In this document: piece by piece, positions 43,205 to 54,531 of the stretch
Layout of the letters: each line of letters starts with the position of its first letter
How positions within the stretch are numbered: the stretch's first letter is position 1
Assembly: GCA_963210315.1 (NCBI GenBank)
Contig: OY723298.1
Coordinates: forward strand, 1,116,001-1,180,000
Reading direction: 5' to 3'
Length of the DNA: 64,000 nucleotides
Source: Rhynchopus euleeides
Taxonomy: Eukaryota; Euglenozoa; Diplonemea; Diplonemida; Diplonemidae
Program-made: the position numbers and the translations under genes
The notes under the pieces: generated by a model
Seen by the model: the letters and a program-made list of their open reading frames with translations, nothing else
The model's database searches: none
What the model was told of the DNA's origin: nothing

Positions 43205-43607
43205 TTTTTTTTTGGGATTCTGAGGGGCTGGTGGTGACGTGACAAGAAGTTTGCAAAAGGGGGGAGGGACCCGGTGTGCGGCACTTGAGTGCGTCCAGGT
43301 GGGCAGGGAACCTGGGGGGGGGGCCTCATTCCTTTTTGGTAGTTTTCGGCCAATTCTTGACCATTTTCCCCCTGTGCCCAACATGATTCAAGCTTCGATT
43401 TCTTTCTCGACTCGGGGTATGGTTGAACCCTTTTGACTCATACTTTCCAGAACAGCCGGAGAGAGTCCGGAATATGCGAATTGTTCCCCCTGCTTGGCCA
43501 CTCAGCATGTTCCCCCGGTTAAAATGGGTGAAAATGACCTGGTCATGACCTGGTCAGATTTGGACCTGGTCAAAACCTGGTCAGTCAGCTGACCAGGCCA
43601 CCGTGCT

Positions 43608-45639
43608 GCCTGCACCCTGCACGCCAGCCCCCCCCCCCCCCCCTGTGGAACCACACCTGCACATCTCGCTGTCTGGGGAGGGGAAAAAATCCGGCATATT
43701 TTTCACGTGTGTCTGTCGTGTCACAAGATGATTCTCCCAAATAGGACATTGTTTCGTATGAATGGCCTCCGGTTGCCTGGCTTGGCCTGCTGCTGCTTTA
43801 TTTTTCTGGGGTTTTGACGCACAAAAGCAACGCTCGATCTTCTCCCTCCTGATGTGCGCACCGCAAGCCCTACCCCACCCACCCCCCTCCGGGTCTGATG
43901 AATCGGTTCATCAATGGCGTATTATCCAATGGTGAAGTGTCGCAAGCTGCAGAAGATGTCACCCCCTTCCCCAGTTGAAAGAGAGGGGTTTGCAGCCCCC
44001 ACTCCCGTTCCTACCCCCGCCCAGCTGCTCTTTGCCGAATGTATCGAATGCCGTTGTGTTGTTGTTCTCGTATGGCCACAGTCGCCCCCTTTTTTTTGGG
44101 ATTCTGACACTTCCCCAGCCACTTGTGTGTCGTAGGAGTAGGAGGCGTTCTCCTTGGTGCCGCCTGCCCTGGACCCCGCTCCTTCAGGTGATCTTTGTTG
44201 TGCCTCAAGAGCAGCGGGGTCAATGCAGTGTGTGTGGTAGCCTTGAACCATAACGAGCTCAAATGAAAAGGTTTCGCGTGGTGTGGGTAGGTTTTGCGTG
44301 ACTGCTATCGACACCATGAATACGTGAGTTATTCTGGAGGTCAAGAACGCACACAGCAAATCTACAGTACAAACAGTAAACCACTGAATCGTGCAGCCAG
44401 ATGGAAGAACTTGCAAGAACTTAAACACAACGTGTTTGGCATTGGCCAAGCGACAACGCCCTGCCAATACTTCAAACAAAACGGCATCACCGTCACAAAG
44501 TGGAGATTCGCTGCAACACGTTGTCATGAATTCAACCAACATGCCAAAGAAACCTCCAAACAACCAGCTAGCGGGCCCCCAACGCCTCTGAGGGTCTGCG
44601 TCACCCCCGGAGAGAAACAAAGAGAGAGAGAGAGCCCAGTGTTTGCCTCTATCCATTTGTCAGTCTGTCTGTTCTTTTCCCATCCGTTACTGTTGCTGTG
44701 GGCAGCCCCCGCGTTGCCATTCGGGACAACGGGGATGGGGGGGGGGGAGCGAGGGGTGAGTACATGTGAGTGTGTGTGTGGCAGGCTTTCTCAGCACCCC
44801 CACACCCCCCCCCCCCTGCCCTGTCCGTCGCAGTTTTCGAACAAGTAATATTCTGCCTCTCTCTTAGCTGCCCCAGCCGCACCACCACCACCCCGTTGGC
44901 GTGTGTGTGCGTGTGTGCAGTCGGCGGTTCTGTGTCTACCCCTCTCCCCCCGGCCTCAACCCAGCGAAATACAGTTGTGGGTAAGGCGGTTGAGAGAAAG
45001 AAAATCACCAGCCAGTGATACAAAAAAAATCTACCCCCCCTGGTATATTCCGGCAGCGCGGTGCGGGGTTGGGTTGGACATGCTGAGCAAATCACGTTTG
45101 GTGGTGTTGCCGAATAATGCATCCAGCGACCCCGCGGATTTGTCGGGGATTATGACAGCCGACAGGGTCACCACCTCTTCTGCCACACCCCCACCCCCCA
45201 GCATGTTTGTCTTGCGCTCGTCGTCGATGTTTTGTCTAACCTCCCCCGTGCCTTGCGTGGACGCTTTTTTTTGCGGGGAAGGGGGATGGGCAAAAAGTGG
45301 AAAAAATAAAGGCACTCCACGAAACAAAACCGGCAGGCCGGGTCTGCGAAGGGGATGCCTCACACCACACTGCACCCCCCACCCCCCCGGATTTCAGACA
45401 CAACCTGCAGAACGAGTGAAGGGTGATTATTCTTGTGCTCCCTTCAATTTCGATTTCACTACCCCCCCCCCCCCCCCCAGCGCTGTACATCCCCACACCC
45501 TCCCCCCCCTCCCCGCTTCTGTTCAACATACCCACCACCACTACCCCACCACACACACGCAACAGGACCGGCCTCAGGCCGAGGCTCCAGAGGGGGGAAG
45601 GGCGGGGGTGGGGAGGGTGTGGGTGTGGCAGGCGCTGCA
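43608..45639. other. Intergenic, no supported gene
   Basis: A C17 run near 43629-43645, several short frames, and C/A-rich DNA with an acceptor-like C15-CAG at 45464-45480 ahead of the kinase gene. The open frame at 43922-44656 on the minus strand has no recognisable domain and was not called. Confidence 0.4.
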
Positions 45640-47778
45640 ATGTCTGCCCCTCCCTTCTCCCGCCACTCGAGTGGTGGGAAGGGCCCGGGGCACCCTGGTC
45701 ATAAGGGGCCTGGGACACCGCGCCAGTCGCAGGGCGGGCCTCACTCATCGCGGCGGGAGCGTCGCGGGGAGAAGGGTTCGGACGAAGGGCGCGACTTTGC
45801 GGGGACAAACGTCGACGGGCTTTATATCATCGACGGACGCATTGGTGGCGGATCCTTTTCTGACTGCTACATCGGGAAGGAGCTCGCCAGCGGTGCCCCA
45901 GTCTGCTTCAAAGTGGAAGATGTCTCGAAGATTCGCGGGCCCACCCGACTCTCCGCAGAGCATGACATCCTCGACTTCATCTCCACCTCCGAAGCACAGG
46001 GCAGGGCACGCAGGCGATATGTGCCCCGACCACTCTACTTCGCAAAGCTGTCACAGTTCAGCGGATGCAGTGTGATGGTGCAGGAGCTTCTCGGCCCCTC
46101 TCTGGGGGATCTCCTGAAGATGTGTGGGGGCAGGTTCAGCCCTAACACAACGGCGTGGATCGCACTGCAGGTGATTGATTCGATGCAGAGCATCCACGAG
46201 AAGGGGTATGTCCACCGGGATGTCAAACCCCAGAACTTCCTCATCGGGAGGAACGACGATGCGAACCTCATCTTCACATGCGATTTTGGCCTGGCAAAAC
46301 GAAGGAGCTATCGCACCACACCTCACACCGGAGGGAAACCCGCAGGCACAATACGTTACGTCTCCCTCGCAGCCCACAAAGGCATCGAGCAGAGCATGCG
46401 TGACGACATGGAAGCTGTCGGGTATATGTTGGTCCATTTCATCCGTGGAAGGCTCCCGTGGCAGAACACTCCCGCCCATCCCGATAAGAAGAAGAGGCAT
46501 GACCACATCCACCAATGGAAGGAGAAGAACTCTGTTGCAGAGCTCTGCGACGGGTGTCCCCATGGGCTGGAGGCTTACATGCATATCTGCCGGGGGATGC
46601 GGTTTGACCAGACACCTAACTACTCCGCGTTGCGTGGGATATTCGCGAAGCTTTTAGCGGAGACCGGCGGGGATAAGATAGCCTCTTTGGATTGGCGGAA
46701 GAACAAACAGTACACAACAGGCACTGGGGCAGCCTCTCCGACAGTCAAACACCCCAGGAGGGGCGCTGGGAGCCTCCCGGGGAGGCGGGATGGGGTGGGG
46801 TCGCAGGGCAGCGGGCCCGGCACGTCAGCCACCTCCCCGAGGAGCGGGAGCCACCACCGCCAGGTGTCGTACGTCCACAACCCCAGCTCCCCCCCGGCGA
46901 AGCGCGGCGCGTATGACGGAGCGGGGGACAACATGCGCCCCTCGGGGCACCCGCCCCCACGCCCCTCCCACAGCAAGCACCCCACGGACCAGCGCGGCGG
47001 GCACCACTCCCTCTATAGCGAGAGCCCCTCAGACGACGGCGACTGGTCTGCCTCCCTCGAGAGTGAGGGCTCCCCGTTCTCCAGCAGGGGCGGCGGCGGT
47101 GGCGGCGGCGGGCGTGGCCCTCCACGCTCGGGCTACCACAGCAGAGGGGGCGGAGGCGGAGGTGGAGGTGGCGGCAGTGCCCCTGCCACGCAGTTGCGCC
47201 GCCGGGATAGCTCGCCTGCTGGGGCGGGTGGTGGTGGTGGTGGGGGTCCCGGGTCTGTAGGGAAGCCTCATCCTGTGGGTGCGGAGGTGCATGCCCTGTT
47301 TGCAGGGCAGTTCCATCCCGGGTCGATATACAGCGTCAACGCGGATGGGAGCTACGTGATCCGGTGGGCGGATCGGACCTACACCACAGGGGTGCTGCAT
47401 GGGGATGTCCGCACCCCTAAGGAGGCCCCGCCTTCGGTTCGGCAGATGAGCTCTCTGGCGCACAGCAGTGCAGGGGGTGGTGGCGGAGGGGCGATGGCCC
47501 GGAGGTCGTCGTCGCCGATGCTGTCCTCGCCGGCGGCGTCGCGGCAGATGAGCTCGGTGCGGATGTCCAGCGGGTATGGGAAGTTCACGCAGCTCGGGCC
47601 CGGGGCGCGGGTGGAGGCGATTTACAGAGGCGAGCCCTTCCTTGCGTCCGTGCATTCGTGGGATCCCCGCACGGATAAGTACACAATCTGTTGGGATGAT
47701 GGGAGTCATTCGATTGGTATGCATGCCCTCAGAGAGATGGGGGGGGGGGGGGTTGGAGGGGAGGGAGTGGTGAGGTGA
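45640..47778 (+). CDS. Casein kinase 1-like kinase with two C-terminal Tudor-like domains
   Basis: 712 residues from the ATG at 45640. The frame is open upstream, so an earlier start in an upstream exon is possible. The kinase domain spans about 60-355: Gly-rich loop IGGGSFSD (68-75), catalytic K91, HRDVKPQN (D194), DFG (D215). The CK1 signature follows: GTIRYVSLAAHKGIEQS then RRDDLE-type RDDMEAVGYML, without the APE motif of other kinases. A long Ser/Pro/Gly-rich linker contains Gly9-11 runs. Two Tudor-like modules follow at about 545-592 (VHALFAGQFHPGSIYSVNAD, YVIRWADR) and 652-699 (VEAIYRGEPFLASVHSWD, YTICWDDG). CK1 phosphorylates acidic or primed Ser/Thr. Tudor domains bind methylated Lys/Arg, so the kinase may be directed to chromatin or RNP proteins (inference). 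(GGTGA)n overlaps the stop. Confidence 0.85.
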   Translation: MSAPPFSRHSSGGKGPGHPGHKGPGTPRQSQGGPHSSRRERRGEKGSDEGRDFAGTNVDGLYIIDGRIGGGSFSDCYIGKELASGAPVCFKVEDVSKIRGPTRLSAEHDILDFISTSEAQGRARRRYVPRPLYFAKLSQFSGCSVMVQELLGPSLGDLLKMCGGRFSPNTTAWIALQVIDSMQSIHEKGYVHRDVKPQNFLIGRNDDANLIFTCDFGLAKRRSYRTTPHTGGKPAGTIRYVSLAAHKGIEQSMRDDMEAVGYMLVHFIRGRLPWQNTPAHPDKKKRHDHIHQWKEKNSVAELCDGCPHGLEAYMHICRGMRFDQTPNYSALRGIFAKLLAETGGDKIASLDWRKNKQYTTGTGAASPTVKHPRRGAGSLPGRRDGVGSQGSGPGTSATSPRSGSHHRQVSYVHNPSSPPAKRGAYDGAGDNMRPSGHPPPRPSHSKHPTDQRGGHHSLYSESPSDDGDWSASLESEGSPFSSRGGGGGGGGRGPPRSGYHSRGGGGGGGGGGSAPATQLRRRDSSPAGAGGGGGGGPGSVGKPHPVGAEVHALFAGQFHPGSIYSVNADGSYVIRWADRTYTTGVLHGDVRTPKEAPPSVRQMSSLAHSSAGGGGGGAMARRSSSPMLSSPAASRQMSSVRMSSGYGKFTQLGPGARVEAIYRGEPFLASVHSWDPRTDKYTICWDDGSHSIGMHALREMGGGGVGGEGVVR

Positions 47779-50700
47779 GGTGAGGTGAGGTGTGTGTCAC
47801 GCCCACCGTCTTGTATTGTTGTGGATTGTCATCACACCCCCCCTCCGCCACCTACAGGTGTGTCGAAGCACCACATCCGCGCGCTCGTGTAGATAGCCTA
47901 GACTTTCTCTTATTGATTTTTTTGTTCCTTGTGAAAATGTGAAAATATACATCTAAACAACACCCACGCGCGCTGTTGTGGGGTGGGGAGTGGCGAACTG
48001 CCCCGACTAAACCACACACCGCCGTTGGCACCCTTCGAGAAGCAGTATTGTGTAGCATGCCCTGCCTTTGGGATTGCGGGCCCTGCGGATTGGACCGGGA
48101 GTTCATGCTGCATGCCGTCACCTGCTTATGTTACCCACGCCCCCTGGATGTGGTGTGGTAACATGAGGAGGCTGTGTTTTTGTCTTCTGGTTTCCTTGGT
48201 CTGGGGTGGACGGTTGATGGGTGGGCGGTTGAGTCCGTCTGCGCCAGCTGGCTGATCACATAGAGTAGGGTGCTCTCTCTAAGCGTGTTCTCCACCTGCA
48301 GCAGAATAAAAAAAATGTGGGAAGGCCCCCAGTCGTGTTGATAACCTCGGTCCCGCCGAAAAACGACACCACACGATGCACTCCTTCCTGACCCCTTCAT
48401 CAGCCCACCCCCCTCACACACACTCCACCGCGATGCGTGTAACCATTCATCGTGATACATCTCCCCCCACCCCCACCCCCAGCAGATATACGGCATTTCT
48501 TCGCCCCCTCCTTTCAGCCTTCGGCTTCCCTGTCTCTCTCTCTCTCCCCACCCATCCCCCCTCCTCCCGACCGCACCTGCAGCGGTGGGAGCGGGGGGGT
48601 TCTAAGTTCAGTAAATCTGGTAGTCCGGTGCGTCATTCAGAAGATGTTCGGGATTGGGGACAGGGAGAGTGTGCATGTGTCAGAGCGGGGAGGATAAAGG
48701 GCACGGTGCTCGGCGTCTTCTGCACTGCTGCATAAATGGTTTTCACTGTGTGTGAAAAGTAAAACAGCGTGGCCAACACCGTGCGGATCCCTTGCGAAAA
48801 CACCCTCACAGGCCTTGGATGCGGTGGGTGTTTAGCCTTCGAAGAGATTCCACAGTTGCCCGCACAACCAAAAAGCCCCAGCCTCTCTCCCCTGACACTC
48901 TGTGCTGTGTTGCATCTTGCCTGCTACACCAGCAACTGCCATGCAGTTGCCCCGCAGGTGTTAGGCACCGCCCCCCACCATGCAGAGGGAGAGGGGTGGT
49001 GCCGAGGGATCGCCACTGGGTAATATTCTCTCTCTCTTCCCACCCAACACATGCAGCCCGCGATCATTTGATCTTGCGGTAGACCATGCTATCGGGGCAT
49101 GACATGACCCGCCGTGCACGCCACACCACCACCCCCTTCTTTTCCCTTATGAAAAATCCACCCGGGTTTTTTTTCTCCCCCAAAGGAATATGCCAGAAGG
49201 AAGCTCTCAAATCTCACAACCCCTCTATAACAACAACAGATGGCGAGGGTGGGGCCTGGTCGAGAGTTGGAACCGAAATGGGTTTTACGACGGAAGGGGG
49301 TTTAAGGGGGTATGCTCGCAGCGGGTCACCCGAACCCCATCCTCTGCCCCCTGGTATGGCCGGGCGGGGGGGGGGGGCGGAGGATGAGGGAATCCGCCCT
49401 CCGCCTCCGCTGTGTGGGAGCGTGGGTATCTCATCAGGGGCAGGGGGGGTGACCAATGCGGCCTCCACTGCTGTCAAGAGTTGTAAATGCAATGCGTGTG
49501 TGCCGGTGTTGCCCCGCATGGAAGGAGATCGGGACACACGGTGGGTTGCTGTGGCTTCAGGGAGTTCGGGGCTCTCTGCAGTGCAGCTGCTCTGCCTTTG
49601 TGTGCATGCAAATGTTGGCATCTCGAGGCTCTCGACGTAATATTTGGCTTTCCGTTGGGGGGCTCCGATTCTTAAGAGGACACCCCAAACAAAGTAGTTT
49701 CGCAGTGTATGTGTCGGCCCTCTCCCTTGTGCAGCAGCCAACTCATCCCAGAACGAAAGAGTGCGAGAAAACGAAGAAAGAAAGACTGTGGAGAAATTTG
49801 CTTGCGTGTCTTGTCTCCCCCCCCCCCGCATGCCGAATCAAGGCGACTTCGTTCGATAAACAAAACTCTCTCCCCTTTCTGTGTCAGAGTATGATTGGCA
49901 GATGTATAGTGACGTGTCAGATTCTCAGGGTGTAAGTTTGTCCAGCAAAAAAAGAAGAAAAAAAAACCCCTCACCCCATCACCCCCTCTCTAGCTTTGCC
50001 GGCACAAACGGAATGAACCGAAAGAACAAAGAAAAAACGATTTTTGAACTGTGCAACACGTCCCCGCTGCACCACCGCCCCACCATCCATCCATCGAAAA
50101 GCAGCCGCTTTTTTGAGTGGTTTTGAACCTCCGTTTTTCATGCACATGGCTGTTTCATGCTGAAAAGTGCCCCCTTCAGTTCTGGCAACTGTGCTCTGCA
50201 CACGCGACCCCTCTCTTCAGCAGGCGAGTTTTGTAAATGTGTGTGTATATGCCAAGCGTCGGAACTGTGAGTCAGAACTGAGCTGTCACTTTGCTGTGCA
50301 TGTTATGTTATGATCTTTGTTCGACACGTCGCGCTGCCGGAACGTATATTTTTTTCCGCAGAAGAAACATAAGCAAAGTCACGCCCTACTTTGGTGGTGA
50401 CACCGAAACAGATCCGTGTTCCTCAGAAGACGCGGCGTGATGGCCCCCTAGCCACGCTGACCTCCGAATGGTAGGTTTGCGTGCTCATCATGATGCCCTT
50501 CCGGCTGACATTTACAGATAGCCCGCATTCCCCCCTGTGGGGGAGGGGTGAATTATTTCTTTTTGCTTGATGTTCTTCTGTGGCTTATCGTGAAAATATT
50601 ATTAAGTTTGACCGAGGTCCGAGTTTACGGCGGAAGAAGACCAAAAACAAAAGAAGACGCTAAAAAAATGCCCGGTGGACAGCGCGCGCCCCCCTCCCTC

Positions 50701-51705
50701 CCTCCCTCCTCACCTGCCCCCCTCCCCCTCCCCACGCCCCCTTTTGTCACCCGCCCGGATGGATCATGCGGATCCTGATCTTTGGCATCTGCACTGCAGA
50801 AGAGGCTTCAGAAGTGCCTCCACCGCCGACCCTCTGAGAGAGAAACGTATGGCACCTCCTTTTGTTCACCGGTTCAGCAGGGGGCGGGAATTTCAGTTGA
50901 CGGATATATTTTTGCCGCCCTCTCATGGAGGGCGGCAAAGAGGGAAATGTGCTCTGCTCTGGGGCGTCTTAGATAGGGAGACAGTTTGCCACGTCTCAGA
51001 CGTTAAGCCTCTGGAGAGGGGGAAGAAAAAAGTGTGTTGTAAAGAGATGCTGGCCAAACAAAAAAAACCCCTCCCTGGCTACACTACCCCAGCCAAGGGT
51101 TCACACAACGGCGTTGCCCCAGAGATGTCAAGGGTGGGCCTTGCTCGGCCTGTTTTTTTTGACCGTCCGTCTCCCCCACTCCCCACTCCCGCCTCCCCTG
51201 CCGTTGCTTCGTTTTTTTCCCCCCGTCTTTTATCGATGTCACAGACACAGAGGCCCAAACTGATTCCTGATCCGTCAAGCAGGCCAGTGAGCGTATGGTA
51301 TGCCAAGCAAGACCCGTGGTGTGGTTGTGTGCAGTGTGGCGGGGTGGGGTGTGGGGGGGGTGGGTGGTCCGGATAGCCCTTTCGTATTCCCCAGCCCACC
51401 CCCCCCCCCTCCGGCACAACCCTCCGCAAGCGGTTATCCTTCCCTCCTATATCCCCTTCAAATGCGTCGATATCTCGAGTCTCTCTGCGAAAGCTCTCTC
51501 TCTATCTCTGTCTATCTCACACACTACCGCCCATCACCTCACACCGCATCCACCACCATCCCCCCCCCCCTCCACCCTCTTAACCCGACAGACACACTAT
51601 ATCTCGACCAGCCGCATCACACCTCCGTGGTGTGCCTCTGTGCGCGTTTGCTGACGGCACACACACACACACGCAGCCTCCCCCCCCACCCCACCGCCCT
51701 GCGAC
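47779..51705. other. Long intergenic stretch, no supported gene
   Basis: About 3.9 kb with short frames, C-runs (for example 49818-49828) and TC-rich DNA just before 51706 that likely holds the 5' region of the splicing-factor gene. The frame at 49086-49640 is matched by an equally open antisense frame and has no domain, so it was not called. Confidence 0.45.
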
Positions 51706-54531
51706 ATGTCCCACCCACTGATGCCCCCCGTGGGCGGTGCGGGTTACGGGCAGCCCGCGCCGCCGCCCATGCCACCCCTGCCTCCGCGGCCCTCCGGGCC
51801 TTCGGACCTGTCTCCTCCACCGCCACCCCCTCCGGGGGTGCTCGGGGCTGTGCCCTCGCACATTATGCCGCAGTATCCGCACCCATCGCCTGCGCCTGCG
51901 CCTCCCGGTATGCGCTCTGGAGGGCATGCCCCCGCACTCTCCAGCTTGGTGGGGAGTCAGATCCAGGCGCCAGCTCCGCCGATGCCGCCTGCGCCTCCTC
52001 CGATTGGGGGTGGGATTCCGGCGCCGCCGGATCTTCCGGCGGTTCCGCCTGCCCCTGCTGCTCCTCTGATGCCCATGGCCCCGCCGATGCCGGCTGTGCC
52101 GCTGCCATCCCAGCCGCTGCCGCTGCAGAATCCGAGCGGGAGCCGCAACCAGCTGCATCCCCACCTCGGGAATGCCGACGTCAGGCTCACCGTCGGCATT
52201 ATCAAGATCCCACCCGGTGTGACCAACTCCCTTTGTGAGGAGCTTCTGGAGGCGTGTGGGCCTGTGGCGTCGTGGTCCCGAATTGAGGGGAAGAAGGTTG
52301 GTGTGTCTGTGCACTCCAGCATCGAAGGGTCTCTCCGTGCCTCCCGCCTGCTGCACGAGCTGGAGCTCTGCGGGGGGCGGATCGAGGTGAAGGCGGAGGA
52401 GCAATACACTCAGGCTGCGAAGAAATACCTCTACCAGCGCCGCCTGCTGAAGGAGGAGATTGACGAGAGGGAGAAGCTGAAGCGGGCGCAGAAGACGCTG
52501 GCACCCCCCCCGCCATCGCCGCCTGCGGATGGGCCCCTTTCTGGCGCCTCGCCGCCGCCGCCGCCTCCGCCAGCGGTGGAGTCTGCCCCGAAGGATCAGG
52601 GGCAGGACAAGGAGACCCCCGAGGCACGCCGGGAGAGGCAAATCCTGCACGTGCGTGATTTCTACACAAAACGGCACGGGGCAATCGTGGAGGAGACGGA
52701 GGCGCGTGAGGACCGTATTTTCAAATTCCTGGATGGGTTCACCGTGGTGCTGACCAACACCGGGGCGCGGGTGGAGAAGGAGCCTGACCAGGGCATCATC
52801 TCGCTGGTGGGGGAGGACAACATCACCATCGAGGCGCGCGGGTCGAAGCGGGCCGCGCGGCGCGCAGAAGAAGAGGCCCGCCAGGCGGAGCAGCTGAAGC
52901 AGTCCCGCGAGGAGAAGCGCCAGCACGACGAGCGGAAGAGGGAGGCAGGCAGGCAGCTGGAGGGGAACCTCCCTGAAGTCCCCTTCCACGACGCCTTCGG
53001 GCTGGGGCTGAAGGTGGAGGACCAGCCCTTCTGGGAGCGTGAGGGGGATGAGGAGGCGTGGAAGGCAATCCAGATCGCTCTCCTGATGCACCGCCAGGCC
53101 TCGGCACCCAAGGAGACGCGCCAGGACACCGGGGCACGCGAGAAGGACAGGCCTCGGCGCGAAGAAGGCCGTGCGGAGGGACCGCGCGGAGGCGCCGATG
53201 CCGACAGGGAAGACCACCGTGACAGACACCGCGTGGAGGAGCGGAGACGGCGCAGGGAGGGGGAGTCGGCAGACAGCCCCCAGCGGGATCACCGTGGCAA
53301 CCGCCGCAGGGATGACCGGGGGGACGAGCGTGACGACAGGGAGGAGCGGCGGAGGCGGAGGGAGGCCAGAGATGAGAGGGGCCGCTCCGAAGAGCCCCCC
53401 AGGCGTGGCGGGCGTGATGAGGAGGCCCCACGCGAGGAGGGGGGGCGTGGTGGCGGTGGTGGTGGTGGTGATTCCGAGGCGCGCCGGGGGGGGCGTGCGG
53501 AGAGGGAGAGCCGCGAGGAGCGTGGGGACGGCGGACGTGACGATGATGATGACCGCAGGAGGGGCGATCATGACCGCGAGCACCGCAGGCGGAGGGGCGG
53601 GCGTGATGAGGAGCCCCGCAGGGGCAGGGATGACCACCGCGATGATGATGACCGCAGGAGGCGCAGGGGGGGGCGGGATGACGACCCCCAGGAGGGAAGG
53701 GACGCACGCCCCGACGGTGACCTGAGGGACGACAGGGATCACCGGAGGCGCAGGGGGCGTGATGATCACTATGAGGGCCGCAGTGATGACCGGGATCACA
53801 GGCGCCGCGGGCGGGATGACCGCAGGGACAGCCAGGAGGATGAGCGTGACCGGCGGAGGCGGAGGACCCGCGATGACTCCCACAGGGATGACAGGGATGC
53901 CCGCAGCGAGAGGCGGGACGAGCGCAACGAGAGTTGCGATGCCAGGCGCCGTGGGGATGACAGGGATGAGCGTGGCGACCGCAAGAAGAGGGACGAGCGG
54001 AACGGGAGTTCCGACGCCAAGCGCCATGGGGATGACGACAGGGATGAGCGTGGCGACCGCAAGGCGCGCGTTGAGGAGTCTCCTCAGAAGGAGGGGCGCG
54101 GCGAGCCGGTTGCCGGAGGCGAGCGGCGGCCGGAGCAGCGTGAAGTGGAAGGGCCTGTGAGGGCTGAGAAGGCTGACAAGGTTGACAAGGTTGAGAAGGC
54201 TGCTGAGAAGGACGGCGAGGCAGACCGCAGGAGGAGGGGTTCGCGCGATGAAGACCCTCCGAAGGAGGAGGGCCCGCTGAAGGCGAGGGACACACACAAC
54301 GAGGAACGCAGGGCGCGGGACGATTCGCGCGACAGGCGTCGCGACCGTGACCTGTCGCCCCGCGACAGGCGGCGGCGCCGCGACGACGAGCGTAGCGAGA
54401 GGCGGCGGAGACGGCGGGATGACTACTCTGATGACGACAGGCGTGAGAGGCGCAGGGATGAGCGTCGCAGACGACGCAGTGGTATGAATTTCGTCTCCCT
54501 TCAGCACCCATGCCACGCCACCACAGATTAG
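51706..54531 (+). CDS. RBM25-like splicing factor (RRM plus Arg/Asp/Glu-rich domain)
   Basis: 941 residues. Residues 1-150 are Pro-rich. About 157-233 is an RRM (VRLTVGIIKIPPGVTNS, LLEACGPVASWSRIEG, VHSSIEGSLRASRLLHELEL), matching RBM25, in which a 'CG-x-V-x-SW' segment and 'ALRLLHDL' helix are typical. A basic helical region (QAAKKYLYQRRLLKEEIDER) and about 309-470 follow. From about 470 to 930 there is a highly charged RD/RE/DR-rich low-complexity domain typical of U1 snRNP-associated splicing regulators. The usual C-terminal PWI domain of RBM25 is absent here and in the next 500 bp. A 45-nt GT-AG segment (54482-54526, GTATGA...CACCACAG) could be an intron whose removal keeps frame and ends the protein at RRRRSD. 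It would act in the nucleus in 5' splice-site choice (family knowledge). Confidence 0.8.
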   Translation: MSHPLMPPVGGAGYGQPAPPPMPPLPPRPSGPSDLSPPPPPPPGVLGAVPSHIMPQYPHPSPAPAPPGMRSGGHAPALSSLVGSQIQAPAPPMPPAPPPIGGGIPAPPDLPAVPPAPAAPLMPMAPPMPAVPLPSQPLPLQNPSGSRNQLHPHLGNADVRLTVGIIKIPPGVTNSLCEELLEACGPVASWSRIEGKKVGVSVHSSIEGSLRASRLLHELELCGGRIEVKAEEQYTQAAKKYLYQRRLLKEEIDEREKLKRAQKTLAPPPPSPPADGPLSGASPPPPPPPAVESAPKDQGQDKETPEARRERQILHVRDFYTKRHGAIVEETEAREDRIFKFLDGFTVVLTNTGARVEKEPDQGIISLVGEDNITIEARGSKRAARRAEEEARQAEQLKQSREEKRQHDERKREAGRQLEGNLPEVPFHDAFGLGLKVEDQPFWEREGDEEAWKAIQIALLMHRQASAPKETRQDTGAREKDRPRREEGRAEGPRGGADADREDHRDRHRVEERRRRREGESADSPQRDHRGNRRRDDRGDERDDREERRRRREARDERGRSEEPPRRGGRDEEAPREEGGRGGGGGGGDSEARRGGRAERESREERGDGGRDDDDDRRRGDHDREHRRRRGGRDEEPRRGRDDHRDDDDRRRRRGGRDDDPQEGRDARPDGDLRDDRDHRRRRGRDDHYEGRSDDRDHRRRGRDDRRDSQEDERDRRRRRTRDDSHRDDRDARSERRDERNESCDARRRGDDRDERGDRKKRDERNGSSDAKRHGDDDRDERGDRKARVEESPQKEGRGEPVAGGERRPEQREVEGPVRAEKADKVDKVEKAAEKDGEADRRRRGSRDEDPPKEEGPLKARDTHNEERRARDDSRDRRRDRDLSPRDRRRRRDDERSERRRRRRDDYSDDDRRERRRDERRRRRSGMNFVSLQHPCHATTD

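Larger units (their letters stand above)
39646..43605 (-). mobile_element. Autonomous-looking DNA transposon with CACGGTGG termini
   Basis: 3,960 bp. Both ends read CACGGTGGCCTGGTCA inward. Near-identical arms of ~250 bp follow (about 39646-39895 and 43335-43605), sharing TTTTCACCCATTTTAACCGG and CATGCTGAGTGGCCAAGC. The subterminal zone repeats TGACCAGGTC and its complement, typical of transposase binding sites. Flanks are CT on both sides (39644-39645, 43606-43607), a 2-bp duplication like the AA of the 18209 element, which shares the first eight bases. Two minus-strand genes fill the interior. CAC-starting ends with a 2-bp duplication point to the CACTA/Mirage/Chapaev (CMC) group, by inference. 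Confidence 0.8.

Noticed and set aside
43922-44656. 244-residue minus-strand open frame
   Set aside because: Lacks domain signatures; hydrophobic and Ser/Gly-rich parts alternate as in random GC-moderate DNA.
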